Positions 18,852 through 28,455 of a stretch of 50,316 nucleotides of DNA are shown one piece after another. Where the stretch lies: positions 1 through 50,316 of the forward strand of contig DLMH01000173.1 in NCBI GenBank assembly GCA_002478115.1. The letters run 5' to 3'. Origin of the DNA: Candidatus Acidiferrum typicum (lineage in GTDB: Bacteria; Acidobacteriota; Terriglobia; Acidiferrales; UBA7541). A program made the translations under genes and the position numbers. Every line of letters begins with the position of its first letter. Positions within the stretch are counted from its first letter, which is position 1. The notes under the pieces are model-generated. The model was not told the DNA's origin, did no database searches, and worked only from the letters and a program-made list of their open reading frames with translations.

Positions 18852-18971
18852 GTCCTCACCCGGTCTTTTCTCGACGAAAATCACGGAAAATCCGTCGACG
18901 ACCGCCTTCTATCCTACCCGCATTCCTGTTCCTTGCAACCCCAACCCGGCTCCCCCGGCGTCTACTCGCTA

Positions 18972-18992
18972 GGGTCCAGCACCGCTGGACCC
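18972..18992. repeat. Family D hairpin repeat, copy 3
   Basis: A perfect nine-base-pair stem GGGTCCAGC / GCTGGACCC around an ACC loop, in the 285-base gap between the divergent oxidoreductase and guanine deaminase genes. The flank CCATCTaGGC resembles that of copy 1. Confidence 0.75.
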
Positions 18993-19136
18993 CATCTAGG
19001 CAGGATCCTTCGTTTAACCAACTCCGCATCTCTTCAACTCCATCCCTTCTAGTGCACAATTCCCCTCCTCCCCTTCTCATCCGCATTGTGAATCTTTCTC
19101 TTCCGCGGCACTCTGGAGGGCAGGGGATTCTCTTCC

Positions 19137-19604
19137 ATGTACGAGCCATTCCTGCAACGCGCCATCGCCCTCGCCATCGAAAATGTGAACTCCGGCCAGG
19201 GTGGCCCCTTCGCCGCTCTGATCGTCAAGGACGGCAAGATCATCGCCGAAGGCGCCAACCGCGTCACCTCTGCCAGTGACCCGACCGCCCACGCCGAAAT
19301 CGAAGCCATTCGCCAGGCCTGTCGCGTCCTCGGCAACTTCCAGTTGTCCGGTTGCGATCTCTACGCTTCCTGCGAACCTTGCCCCATGTGCTTCGGCGCG
19401 ATCTATTGGGCTCGCCCGGACCGTGTCCTCTACGCTGCCAGCGCCGCCGATGCTGCCGCCGCTGGCTTCGACGACGCCTTTATCTACGAAGAACTCCGTT
19501 GCCCGCCCAGCGACCGCCGTCTCTCCATCACGCAATTGCTCCATCCGGAAGCGCTGCGTCCCTTCCAAGCCTGGCTCTCTTCCTCTTCCAAAAAACCCTA
19601 CTGA
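19137..19604 (+). CDS. guaD: Guanine deaminase
   Basis: A 155-residue cytidine-deaminase-fold enzyme that converts guanine to xanthine and ammonia in purine salvage or breakdown. Zinc ligands are H52 (in HAE, with E54 as the proton shuttle) and C82/C85 (PCPMC). Its length and the segments GGPFAALIVKDGKIIAEG, CEPCPMCFGAIYWARP, AGFDDAFIYEEL and the C-terminal PFQAW match the Bacillus subtilis GuaD type rather than the tRNA adenosine deaminase TadA. AGGGG lies about eleven bases before ATG 19137. The xanthine-oxidase-family subunit next to it is divergent, so a shared purine pathway is possible but not shown. Confidence 0.9.
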   Translation: MYEPFLQRAIALAIENVNSGQGGPFAALIVKDGKIIAEGANRVTSASDPTAHAEIEAIRQACRVLGNFQLSGCDLYASCEPCPMCFGAIYWARPDRVLYAASAADAAAAGFDDAFIYEELRCPPSDRRLSITQLLHPEALRPFQAWLSSSSKKPY

Positions 19605-19735
19605 TCGCAATTCTCACCATCACGCCATTCCTGCCGGGCCGCCGCCTCCCTGCTCCCGCCCAAATCTCCGCCTCGCCTTGCTCATCTTTCCTTCCGCTGC
19701 CATACTTCTCTCCCGCACAAAGAAAGGCCTTTTTG

Positions 19736-20463
19736 ATGAAACGTGAATACCATCGCTGGTTGTCTCCGCGCCTCGGCCTCGATCTCGGTGTCGTTGCCTA
19801 CGGCCATTGGGGCCCGCCGCTCCTGGGTTTTCCCACCAGTGCTGGCGACGAATGGGAACTCGAAGGCCAGGGCATGGTCGGCGCCCTCGCCGATTTCATC
19901 GATGCTGGCCGCATCAAGCTCTATTCCGTCAACTCCATCAACGGCCTCAGCTTTTACAACAAAGGCGCTCACCCGTTTCACCGCAGCTATGTCCAATCCG
20001 TTTTCGATTCCTACCTCCGCGAAGAGGTCGTTCCCTTCATCTGGGATCACTGCCAATCGCAAATCGCCATTTCCACCATGGGCGCTTCCTTCGGCGCCTA
20101 TCACGCCGCCAACACCCTGTTCAAGCATCCCGACGTCTTCAAGCGTTGCTTTGCTATGTCCGGTGTCTACGATCTGCGAAATTTCATGGACGGGATGTAC
20201 GACAACAATTTCTACTTCAACAATCCCGTCGATTACCTCGCCAATCTCTCCGATGGCTGGTATTTCGAGCAGTACAATTCCTGCGACATCCACCTCATCA
20301 CCGGCACCGGTCCCTGGGAAAATAGCGCCCCACCTATCGCCTGTCCGAAGTGTTGTCCAGCAAAGGGATTCGCCACTCCGTGGACAACTGGGGTCCCGAA
20401 GGCGGCCACGACTGGCCCTTCTGGAAGCGCCAGATGCGCGAATACGTCTCCCGCCTGTTCTAG
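19736..20463 (+). CDS. Esterase family protein (Esterase_D fold), frameshifted
   Basis: An alpha/beta-hydrolase of the putative-esterase family. It has the nucleophile motif GASFGA with S118 and family-like segments around WDHCQ and SGVYDLRNFM. The frame starting at ATG 19736 loses similarity after TGTGPWENSAP. From about 20332 a frame shifted by one base continues with TYRLSEVL, GIRHSVDNWGPEGGHDWPFW and a stop at 20461-20463. The join lies in a C4 run (20328-20331), where a fifth C would restore one 243-residue protein. The catalytic His is expected in EGGHDW, after the shift, so the product as written (running on to 20482) would be inactive. It may be a sequencing error or a young pseudogene. 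Confidence 0.85.
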
Positions 20464-20649
20464 CTGCTCGGCCAGCTTCTAACGGTCACTTTGCGTTCCG
20501 CCGCCGTCGCGAGAGCGCATACGTCTGTCGTAGGTAAACGCCTAAAATCGCTTTGTATTTTCGTTTAGAGTCGTATAAAGTCATTCACTCGGCTGAGCCC
20601 AAGCGATTTCTTGCCTGCCCCGCCAAGGCAGGCGCACATGGGGGGCTGG

Positions 20650-21540
20650 ATGATCCGTCTACGCAGTTTTCTGTTTCTGCTGTTTTTCGCGGGTTCGATT
20701 TCTTGCACGCAAGCGCAAACCGCCGGCGACACTCCTTCGCAACCCTCTTCCGCGCAACCTACTCCCGCGAACTCCGGCGGAGATTTCTTCCGCGACTGGT
20801 TCAGCATGGTCTCCGCAACGCAGGCCGCACAGCCCCATTGGATGACTCCCGTTGCTACCACCACGCCTCGCCTCGAACAGGAGTTCCGCTATGACATTTT
20901 CTGGCAGACAAATAGCGCGGACGTCACCCGCGAAAACTACGGCGGTGCCAAGGGCCTCGAGTTGATCCCGCAGAGCCACGTCGAAGTGATCCTCGTCGCG
21001 CCGCCTGCCTACATCGTCCACAACTCCCCCACGGTTCAAAATGGCTTCGGCGACTGGGGCTTTCTCGTGAAGTACCGCATCCTCTCCGCCAACGAGGAGC
21101 ACGGCAATTACATCCTCACCGCTTTCTTCCAGACCACCCTCCCGACCGGGCAATACAAGAACGGCGCCACCGACGCCATCATCACTCCCACCATCGCCTA
21201 CGGCAAAGGCTTCGGCCACTTCGATATTCAAGGCACGTTCGGCGCCTCTCTTCCAACCGGCAATGAAGCCAAAATTGGCCGCACCTACCCCTGGAATAAT
21301 GCGTTTCAATATCATCTCTGCCGCAAGTTCTGGCCCGAACTCGAAATCAACTACACCTATTTCCAGGACGGCCCGGACGACGGCAAAACTCAGGTCTACC
21401 TGACGCCGGGTATCGTGCTTGGCAGGTTCCACCTCTGGAAACGGTTGGCGCTCTCCGTCGGTGGTGGCTTTCAAATCGCCACCACGCACTTCTACACCAC
21501 CAACCACAACGGCATCTTCACCGTGCGTCTCCCGTTCTGA
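20650..21540 (+). CDS. Outer-membrane beta-barrel protein, phenol-degradation MetA/transporter-like
   Basis: A 296-residue protein. Its signal peptide (MIRLRSFLFLLFFAGSISC) could be a lipoprotein signal with the lipidated Cys in SISC, or cleaved after TQAQ. Alternating strands follow, with GFGDWGFLVKYR, QTTLPTGQYKNGA and GASLPTGNE, as in the putative outer-membrane transporter family first described for phenol meta-pathway operons. The last residue is Phe after alternating hydrophobics, typical for BAM-inserted barrels. ATG 20650 is chosen because it puts the signal peptide at the terminus. An inverted repeat TGCCTGCC...GGCAGGCG lies just upstream (20615-20634). The substrate is unknown. Confidence 0.7.
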   Translation: MIRLRSFLFLLFFAGSISCTQAQTAGDTPSQPSSAQPTPANSGGDFFRDWFSMVSATQAAQPHWMTPVATTTPRLEQEFRYDIFWQTNSADVTRENYGGAKGLELIPQSHVEVILVAPPAYIVHNSPTVQNGFGDWGFLVKYRILSANEEHGNYILTAFFQTTLPTGQYKNGATDAIITPTIAYGKGFGHFDIQGTFGASLPTGNEAKIGRTYPWNNAFQYHLCRKFWPELEINYTYFQDGPDDGKTQVYLTPGIVLGRFHLWKRLALSVGGGFQIATTHFYTTNHNGIFTVRLPF

Positions 21541-21645
21541 GCCGCCGCAAGCAGTTTTTTTTGGAAGGCCGGGGCTTCAGAGTCTGTTTGAATACGTCCA
21601 TTTTTCGTCAGGGCATGGCTTCACAGGTTGCGGAAAACTTCGCAG

Positions 21646-21713
21646 TTCAGGGGGTCGGAGCTTTAGCTCCGACATTAAGTGCTTGGGTATCATTGGGCTT
21701 TAGCCCCTGAGGA
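21646..21713. repeat. Family A two-hairpin repeat, copy 1
   Basis: The first hairpin is GTCGGAGCT / AGCTCCGAC (21654-21673, loop TT). A spacer ATTAAGTGCTTGGGTATCAT follows, then a second hairpin GGGCT / AGCCC (21695-21706) and CTGAGGA. A close copy is at 33826. It lies between two convergent genes. Confidence 0.8.
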
Positions 21714-21743
21714 AACTCTTTTCCGCGATTTTTCGGGAACCTG

Positions 21744-22769
21744 TTAGGCCAGCCCCAGATGATCCAGGTGGTAGCGCCCCTTCTCGATCACCTGATCCTC
21801 ATCGATCCACACGTCGCAATTCCGCGTCAGCACGTCCACATGCGTCCGCGACTTCCAATTCGCATGTGTCTGGTTCCCGTACGGATCGCCAAATGCGATG
21901 TGCACTCCCGGAAATTTCTCGTCCTGCAGCAGCACGCCGATCATCCGCGACAACCCCAGGTTCGTTCCAAACGCCAGTTCCCCCACCCGGTCGCTGTTCT
22001 CGTCCGTGTGGCAATACGCCCAGAACTCCTCTTCCAGATCCTTCCGCCCGCACTCCGCCTTCTTCAGTCTTCCTCCCGCAATCTTCAGCACCAGCGGCGT
22101 CGCCTGCAAATCCCCGTATTTCCCGTTGAAATAATCTCCCGCCGTCGCGTCGCACACAAACGTGCCGTCCACCGTCGCCGGCGTCGTGAACACTTCCCCC
22201 GCCGGCAGGTTCGACCAGTATCTCGGGCTGATCAGCCCGCTCGTCTTCACCCAATCCAGCCCACGGTCAAAGTGCGCGCTGATCGCAGTCCCCGCCTCTG
22301 TCTTTACCGTCAGCTTTTCCGCCCTCAACATCCGCTCGCGCAGCCGCTCGCTCAAGCGATCCACCAGCCGGTAGTCCGCGCGCATCCCCTGCTGCATGAT
22401 TTCCGGCGTCACCCCAATCATGTGCGCGTAGCGGATCTGCCTCCGTTCCACCACCCTGACGATCGCCATTCGCGCGGTCAGCTCGCCCGGCTGCGGCGTC
22501 ATGCACAAGATCCCGACGTCGGCCTTCTCCAACGCTTCCAGCACCGGCTCTGGCGCGCTAATCATCGGCCGCGGCCCAAAATCCTCCAGCAACAGTCCCG
22601 TGATCTCCGCCCCACGCTCTTGCAGCGCCTTTTCCAGGCTCGCCGCCACCTCCCGGCTCACCTCATCCGCGATCAGCGTCACGCGCTCGTTCGCGCGCAC
22701 GCTCAGGCAAACTTCCACGGCGTTCTTCGCGCCCGGCATCAGCTCATTCGGTGCGGTCCCAAAAGACAT
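21744..22769 (-). CDS. Aminopeptidase, M29/AmpS-like
   Basis: A 341-residue protein resembling the thermophilic aminopeptidase (M29, AmpS) group of metallopeptidases. The C-terminal half has the expected metal-site context: GELAFGTNLGLSRMIGVLLQ with a conserved Glu, and HIAFGDPYGNQTHANWKSRTHVDV with His and Asp residues. It is shorter than the roughly 400 residues usual for AmpS, so it may be a divergent subfamily ('leucyl aminopeptidase'-like). It would cleave N-terminal residues of peptides in the cytoplasm, since no signal peptide is visible. ATG 22769 is monocistronic. Confidence 0.75.
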   Translation of the reverse strand: MSFGTAPNELMPGAKNAVEVCLSVRANERVTLIADEVSREVAASLEKALQERGAEITGLLLEDFGPRPMISAPEPVLEALEKADVGILCMTPQPGELTARMAIVRVVERRQIRYAHMIGVTPEIMQQGMRADYRLVDRLSERLRERMLRAEKLTVKTEAGTAISAHFDRGLDWVKTSGLISPRYWSNLPAGEVFTTPATVDGTFVCDATAGDYFNGKYGDLQATPLVLKIAGGRLKKAECGRKDLEEEFWAYCHTDENSDRVGELAFGTNLGLSRMIGVLLQDEKFPGVHIAFGDPYGNQTHANWKSRTHVDVLTRNCDVWIDEDQVIEKGRYHLDHLGLA

Positions 22770-23218
22770 TCTTACTATTTTACCCGAACTGCTCCCCCTG
22801 CCAATTCCCTCTGATCAGAAGTAGGCCTGATTCCGATTATCCATCATAGTGAAGAAAGTCACGCCCACCGCAACTTCCCGCATCGGGACTTCTGGCCAAC
22901 ATCGCCTGTCACACCTGGGCGTCGGCGGAAGGCGCGTTCATGCTCGCCCCAAACTGGTAGTTTCCGGATGCGCCGTGATCCAAGCACAATCGCCAAAATG
23001 ACCAGGGGAATTGGCTCTTTAGGGGGTAGCTCTTCCAGATCGGCACGATGAGTCCCATCTGGCACAGCCCGTGCGGAAAAGCGAGTTGGGCAACCAATAA
23101 CGCCCGCTATCTTGTTGATTCTGTATGCCAAGCTGGCCGGCCAGCGCTGGGTTACTGGCCTTTCGTGTGCTCGCCCTAGGGCCCAGGGGATGTTCCGCCT
23201 GGACGGGAGAGCTCTGAG
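22770..23218. other. Intergenic region before the TonB receptor
   Basis: A 449-base gap between divergent genes. No convincing gene is present. It has a perfect 14-base palindrome GCTGGCCGGCCAGC at 23132-23145 and a GC-rich stretch CCCTAGGGCCCAGGGG near 23174-23189 just before the receptor, either of which could be an operator or leader structure. I looked for cobalamin and c-di-GMP riboswitch cores and recognised neither. Base composition shifts here from C-rich to G-rich on the plus strand. Confidence 0.5.
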
Positions 23219-25261
23219 ATGAAGGTGGAAGTGTGCAGGCTCCGCAGAGCCGCTGGATGGGTTCTTTGCGCCTCAATCTTGTGTGTTATATCAACCCGGG
23301 GCCAGGAATCACAGAAGCCTGACCTGGGCGGACTCAGCATCGAAGATCTTTCGAAATTGAAAGTCGAGTCGGTTTACGGTGCTTCAAAGTTTCTCCAGAA
23401 GGCTGCGGATGCACCCGCCTCGGTAACCGTGGTCACGGCCGAGGAGATCCAAAAACACGGGTATCGAACCCTGGCGGATGTACTTCGAAGCGTCCCCGGC
23501 TTCTACGTGACCTACGACCGCAATTACAGCTACGTCGGAGTGCGGGGATTGTCAATGCCAGGGGATTACAACGCGCGCATTCTCTTTCTGCTTGATGGGC
23601 ACCGCGTAAACGACAACATTTTCGACGGAGCGTATGTGGGTACCGAATTCCCGGTCGATGTCGATCTGATTGACCGCATTGAGATCATTCGGGGACCTAA
23701 CTCCTCGGTCTACGGCACAGGAGCATTTGTCGCGGTCATCAACGTGATCACCAAGCGGGGCCGCGATTTGAGCGCCACCGAACTCTCCGCCGAAGCCGGA
23801 AGTTGGAATTCCTACAAAGGACGAGTGAGCTACGGCGGCCGTTTTGACAGCGGCCTTGAAACACTCCTCTCCGGCTCTTTCTACAACAGCCAGGGGCATA
23901 CACGGCTCTTCTATCCGGAGTTTGACAATCCTGCCACCAACAACGGGATTGCTGAAAACGCCGACGGAGATCAGGCCTACAACGTGTTTGCCGACATCAT
24001 CTACCGGGATTTCAACATCCATGTCGTCGACGCCTCTCGTACCAAGCACATTCCGACCGCTTCATTCGGTACTGTCTTCGACGATCCACGGACCCGAACC
24101 ACCGATGCCCGTAGTTATGTCGATCTCCAGTACCACCACATGTTCGGATCCTGGGAGACGCTCGTACGGACCTCATACGATTGGTACAACTATCACGGGA
24201 TCTACACTTACGACTATGCGGGCAGAGGCATCCCGCCGTACACGGAGAACTACGACGCTGCCAACGGAAGCTGGTGGGACCTTCAGTGCGATGCTTCCCG
24301 AATCTTTTTCAAACGACACCGGGTCACCCTCGGCACAGAATTCCGCCAGGATATACAGCAACAGCAAGTGAACTACGATATCCAGCCTTATTACCTCTAC
24401 GATGACGACCACCGCACTGCGCGGGTTGGGGCATTGTATTTTCAGGACGAGTATTCCATTCGCAAGAACCTGGCCTTTGTGGCGGGCCTGCGCAGCGACT
24501 GGCATGAAAAATATGGAAACATGCTGAGTCCACGACTAGGTATCCTCTTTACTCCGAAGCCGAACACGGACATCAAGGCGAGCTACAGCTGGGCGTTTCG
24601 TGCACCCAACAGCTATGAAAGCTTCTATGCCGGCAACAAGACCAATACAGCAAATCCTTCCTTGAAGCCGGAGAAGATTCGCAGCTGGGAATTGGACCTG
24701 GAGCATCGTTTCGGGAAGACGTATTCCGTATCAGGCGCCGGTTTTTTGAATCGGATTGACGATCTGATCGAGCAGAATATTGACCCTCTCACGGGCCACC
24801 CTTTCTATACGAATTCAGCCCCAGTGCAAACGAAGGGGATCGAAGTCGAGCTGAGAGCAAAATGGCTGGGCGGCCTGGAAGGCGCGATAGCGTATACCTT
24901 ACAAGACTCCAGGAACGTTGTCACCGGAGACGTGCTGACCAATTCTCCAAAACAATTGGCCCAGGCGAATCTCAGTGTTCCTCTGCTGCAGAAGAAGCTC
25001 TTTGCAAGCGCCGATGCCCAATATGTGAGCGAGAGAAGAACAATCGCGCAAACAGAATTGGGCGGCTTCTTCGTCATGAACCTGACCGTTTTCAGCCGCA
25101 AAATGACGGAGAAGTTCGACTTTTCCGGCGGTCTCTACAATCTTTTCGATAAGCGCTACGCCGACCCGGCCAGCATCGAACATGTGGAAGCCTCGATTCC
25201 GCAAGACGGGCGAAGCTTTCGGATAAAACTGACCTATCGGCCTCATTTGAGTGCAAAGTAG
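23219..25261 (+). CDS. TonB-dependent outer-membrane receptor
   Basis: A 680-residue receptor. The signal peptide is about 28 residues. A short N-terminal segment (LSIEDLSKLKVESVYGASK) is typical of receptors whose plug starts with DAPASVTVVTAEEIQKHG. The plug carries LDGHRVND and IEIIRGPNSSVYG. The beta barrel ends with RSFRIKLTYRPHLSAK, slightly past the usual terminal aromatic residue. GGGAGAG precedes ATG 23219. It is followed without a gap by a YfiR-like gene and then a hybrid histidine kinase. This grouping suggests the receptor is part of a signalling unit or its regulon; the ligand is unknown. Confidence 0.92.
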   Translation: MKVEVCRLRRAAGWVLCASILCVISTRGQESQKPDLGGLSIEDLSKLKVESVYGASKFLQKAADAPASVTVVTAEEIQKHGYRTLADVLRSVPGFYVTYDRNYSYVGVRGLSMPGDYNARILFLLDGHRVNDNIFDGAYVGTEFPVDVDLIDRIEIIRGPNSSVYGTGAFVAVINVITKRGRDLSATELSAEAGSWNSYKGRVSYGGRFDSGLETLLSGSFYNSQGHTRLFYPEFDNPATNNGIAENADGDQAYNVFADIIYRDFNIHVVDASRTKHIPTASFGTVFDDPRTRTTDARSYVDLQYHHMFGSWETLVRTSYDWYNYHGIYTYDYAGRGIPPYTENYDAANGSWWDLQCDASRIFFKRHRVTLGTEFRQDIQQQQVNYDIQPYYLYDDDHRTARVGALYFQDEYSIRKNLAFVAGLRSDWHEKYGNMLSPRLGILFTPKPNTDIKASYSWAFRAPNSYESFYAGNKTNTANPSLKPEKIRSWELDLEHRFGKTYSVSGAGFLNRIDDLIEQNIDPLTGHPFYTNSAPVQTKGIEVELRAKWLGGLEGAIAYTLQDSRNVVTGDVLTNSPKQLAQANLSVPLLQKKLFASADAQYVSERRTIAQTELGGFFVMNLTVFSRKMTEKFDFSGGLYNLFDKRYADPASIEHVEASIPQDGRSFRIKLTYRPHLSAK

Positions 25262-26062
25262 GTGTGGAAAAATATCAGCCCCGTGATCAATATGCAGCAG
25301 CAAAGCTGCTCAGTGCACAAGGCGAACTTCCGGCCAGTGGGCAAACTTACAGCCCGTCCGATCCGTGGACTGCTCCGCGTGCCGCTAGTATTCTGCCTGG
25401 CATACGCCATGATACCCAGTATTGCCGCCGGGCACGGGGACGCCGCGGGTGAGTACGAATTGAAAGCAGCGATGCTCTATAACCTGACGCGCTTCGTCGA
25501 ATGGCCGCCCGCGGCCTACCCCGAACCGCAAGCTCCGATCCAGCTGTGCATCCTCGGGCGAGATCCATTCGGAAGCTCTTTGACATCCATTGTCCTCAAA
25601 CAAACCGTTAACGGCAGGCCGGTGCTGATTCGCCACTGTCAAAATGATAAGGGAATCCGGGCTTGCCACCTCCTCTACATCAGCTCTTCTGAGAGGAAAG
25701 CCACCGTTCAGATCTTCTCAACTCTGAAAGGCTCAAGTGTCCTTACAGTCGGAGAAATGACGCAGTTTGCCGCGCATGGCGGCATGATTCAATTCTTCTT
25801 GGAAGACCAACAGGTGCGCTTCGATATCAATCTGGATGCGGCCTCGCGGGCAGGGCTCAAAATTAGCTCAAGACTGCTCGTGCTCGCGCGCATTGTCAAA
25901 GATCAGGGCGGCAATGAGAAAAGCGGAGACTCCACGATCCCATCGCAACCTTTCAAGGTGGCCGTCTCGTACGTCCCGTCCGGCGACAGAGATCTCGAGC
26001 AAGAATCAGCGCAGGCCGCAGCCTCCGCCAAAGAGAGTGATCAGCGACCCGGGAGCCGATAA
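25262..26062 (+). CDS. YfiR/DUF4154-like periplasmic protein
   Basis: A 266-residue exported protein. After a hydrophobic segment (VPLVFCLAYAMIPSIAAGHG) comes the DUF4154 pattern: ELKAAMLYNLTRFVEWP, then LCILGRDPFG, then GSSVLTVGEM, then GGMIQFFLEDQQVRFDINLDAA. In Pseudomonas, YfiR in the periplasm represses the diguanylate cyclase YfiN; family members pair with membrane sensors. GTG 25262 directly abuts the receptor stop; ATG 25292 is an alternative start and neither has a good ribosome site. The C-terminal 50 residues are low-complexity and outside the domain. The kinase that follows two bases later is its probable partner. Confidence 0.85.
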   Translation: MWKNISPVINMQQQSCSVHKANFRPVGKLTARPIRGLLRVPLVFCLAYAMIPSIAAGHGDAAGEYELKAAMLYNLTRFVEWPPAAYPEPQAPIQLCILGRDPFGSSLTSIVLKQTVNGRPVLIRHCQNDKGIRACHLLYISSSERKATVQIFSTLKGSSVLTVGEMTQFAAHGGMIQFFLEDQQVRFDINLDAASRAGLKISSRLLVLARIVKDQGGNEKSGDSTIPSQPFKVAVSYVPSGDRDLEQESAQAAASAKESDQRPGSR

Positions 26063-26064
26063 GA

Positions 26065-28455
26065 ATGAGATTGTTCCTAAGTTCCTCGATCCGACAGAAG
26101 CTGGCAGCAGTGATTCTGACGACCAGCTGTCTGGCGTTAGTTCTAGCGAGCGTGGGCTTCGGGCTGTACGAGCGCGCCAGCTACCGGGCGATGATGACCG
26201 CTGAACTCTCCGTTCTGGCAGATACGCTGGGAGCGAACGCAGCGGCGGCAGTGATGTTCAATGATCGCAAGTCGGCACATGACATATTAGGAGCGTTGGG
26301 GGGCGAGAATCACATTGTCGCTGCCTACCTGTACGACCACCAACGTAAGCCCTTTGTTGAATATCGTCGCACGGGAGTTCCAGAGTCTTTCCAGGCGCCG
26401 GCATGGGTCGAGGAGGGCGCCAGATTCGACCAGGAAAATCTCACCCTCTTTCGGAAGGTGTCCTTCGACCATGTAAACGTCGGTTCCATCGTCATAGTCT
26501 CTGACCTCAGTGTGCTGCATGCACAATTTCGGCAGTATGCGAAGATTTCTGCCCTTGTATTAGTCGTGTCCATTCTTCTGGCCTTCCTCCTTTCTTCGCA
26601 GTTGCTCCGACTGATCACTTCGCCCATCGTGCACCTCGCGGCTGTTGCCAGCAGGGTATCCGCTCAAGAGGACTACTCACTCAGAGCCACAAAGGAAGGG
26701 AATGACGAAGTTGGCTCGCTCGTCGGTTCCTTCAACCAAATGTTGGAGGGCATCCAGCAGCGAGATGCCGCCCTGCAGAGTGCGAATGAAGAACTGGAAA
26801 CTCGTGTCCTGAAGAGAACAGAAGAGATGCGAAGGGCAAAGGACGCCGCCGAAGAAGCCAGCCGCGTAAAGAGTGAATTCCTGGCCAACATGAGCCATGA
26901 GATCCGGACGCCCCTGAACGGCATCATGGGCATGACGGACTTGGCGCTTGGAACAGAAATTACCACGGAACAGCACGAATATTTGGATACGGTCAAACAG
27001 TCAGCAGATTCACTGCTGGTTGTCATTAACGACATCCTCGACTTTTCCAAGATCGAAGCGGGGAAAGTCGATCTTGAACTAGTCGACTTCAATCTCCGCG
27101 ATTGCTTGGAATCTACATTGAAGATACTTGCCTTCCGCGCAGATCAAAAAGGGCTGGAACTACTGTGCGAGATAGCTCCGGAAGCTCCGGAAGTTGTGCG
27201 GGGAGATTCCAGCCGGCTTCGCCAAATTGTGACTAACTTGGTAGGAAACGCCATTAAGTTTACGAATGAAGGTGAAGTGGCGATGAAAGTTGAGGTGAAG
27301 TCGCAAGCCGACGACAACCGCACACTGCAATTCACTGTGTCTGACACAGGGATTGGGATTCTCCGGGAGAAGCAAGCTTTAGTCTTTAATCCGTTTTCCC
27401 AGGCGGATACCTCGACGACACGGAAGTATGGCGGAACTGGATTGGGTTTGACGATTTCGGCCCGCCTTGTAGAGCTGATGGGCGGGAGGATTTGGCTAGA
27501 AAGTGAAGTAGGGCGAGGAACTAACTTCTTCTTTACGGTGCAGGTGAAGAGTTCAGAAATGCCAAGCGTGGTTGGGAGCATCGCTCCGCCGGAGATCCTG
27601 CGCGGGGTAAAGGTCCTGGTCGTAGATGACAATCTCACGAACCGGCGAATTCTGGATGGGATGCTGAAGCGTTGGGAGATGAGGCCGACTCTGGTCGAAG
27701 GGGGAGAAGAAGCGCTCGCGGAATTGTCTGCTGCACGGGAAGTCGGGGCGCCCTACGGGCTGATTCTGACGGACATGCACATGCCGAAAATGGATGGTTT
27801 TTCCTTGGTGGAGCGAATCCGGCAGAGGCCGGAGCTGGCCACGGCAACCATCATGATGCTGACCTCCGCGGGTCATCGAGGAGATGCGGATAGGTGCAGA
27901 GAGTTGGGTGTGGCTGCTTACCTGCTGAAACCCATCCGGCAATCGGAATTGCGCGAAGCCGTTGCCCAAGTCCTGGGCGCGCGCGAACAGACCGGCGCGA
28001 TTCCGCTGGTCACGCGGTACTCCTTGCAAGACGCGCGCGACCCCATGATGGTCCTGCGAATATTGGTCGCGGAAGACAACGCCGTAAACCAACGGTTGGT
28101 GATACGTTTGCTCGAGAAAAGAGGACATCGCGTCGTGTTGGCGGCCGATGGTAGGCAGGCCATCGAGGCACTTGACCAGGGAAGCTTTGACCTCGTTTTC
28201 ATGGACGTACAGATGCCAGAGACGGACGGACTTGAGGCCACTGGGATCATCCGGAAGAAAGAAGAAAAGACCGGTAAGCACCAACCAATCATTGCCTTGA
28301 CCGCCCATGCCATGACCGGCGACCGCGATCGATGCCTGGCCGCGGGAATGGATGGTTACCTGACGAAACCCATCCGGCCGCAGGAACTCGATCAGATCCT
28401 AGACAGTTATGTGAATCGGCGCATTTCACTGCCTGAGGTGGTCAATTCCAAGTAG
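26065..28455 (+). CDS. Hybrid sensor histidine kinase with CHASE8-HAMP-HisKA-HATPase-REC-REC
   Basis: A 796-residue membrane kinase. TM1 is near residues 12-33. A periplasmic CHASE8-like region follows (LGANAAAAVMFNDRKSAHD), then TM2 (about 155-177) and HAMP. HisKA has the phospho-acceptor H278 in MSHEIRTPLNG. The ATPase domain has N (LVGNAIKF), G1 (SDTGIGI) and G2 (GGTGLGL) boxes. Two receiver domains carry acceptors D570 (LILTDMHMPKMDG) and D714 (LVFMDVQMPETDG), each with a KP motif. No HPt domain or DNA-binding output is present, so an unlinked HPt protein or effector is implied. ATG 26065 lies two bases after the YfiR-like stop. CHASE8 kinases often pair with DUF4154 proteins, so the periplasmic protein may gate this sensor. 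Confidence 0.95.
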   Translation: MRLFLSSSIRQKLAAVILTTSCLALVLASVGFGLYERASYRAMMTAELSVLADTLGANAAAAVMFNDRKSAHDILGALGGENHIVAAYLYDHQRKPFVEYRRTGVPESFQAPAWVEEGARFDQENLTLFRKVSFDHVNVGSIVIVSDLSVLHAQFRQYAKISALVLVVSILLAFLLSSQLLRLITSPIVHLAAVASRVSAQEDYSLRATKEGNDEVGSLVGSFNQMLEGIQQRDAALQSANEELETRVLKRTEEMRRAKDAAEEASRVKSEFLANMSHEIRTPLNGIMGMTDLALGTEITTEQHEYLDTVKQSADSLLVVINDILDFSKIEAGKVDLELVDFNLRDCLESTLKILAFRADQKGLELLCEIAPEAPEVVRGDSSRLRQIVTNLVGNAIKFTNEGEVAMKVEVKSQADDNRTLQFTVSDTGIGILREKQALVFNPFSQADTSTTRKYGGTGLGLTISARLVELMGGRIWLESEVGRGTNFFFTVQVKSSEMPSVVGSIAPPEILRGVKVLVVDDNLTNRRILDGMLKRWEMRPTLVEGGEEALAELSAAREVGAPYGLILTDMHMPKMDGFSLVERIRQRPELATATIMMLTSAGHRGDADRCRELGVAAYLLKPIRQSELREAVAQVLGAREQTGAIPLVTRYSLQDARDPMMVLRILVAEDNAVNQRLVIRLLEKRGHRVVLAADGRQAIEALDQGSFDLVFMDVQMPETDGLEATGIIRKKEEKTGKHQPIIALTAHAMTGDRDRCLAAGMDGYLTKPIRPQELDQILDSYVNRRISLPEVVNSK

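Noticed and set aside
22770..23218. Riboswitch before the TonB receptor
   Set aside because: TonB receptors often have cobalamin riboswitches, so I looked for that core and for c-di-GMP aptamers. Neither conserved core was recognised by eye.
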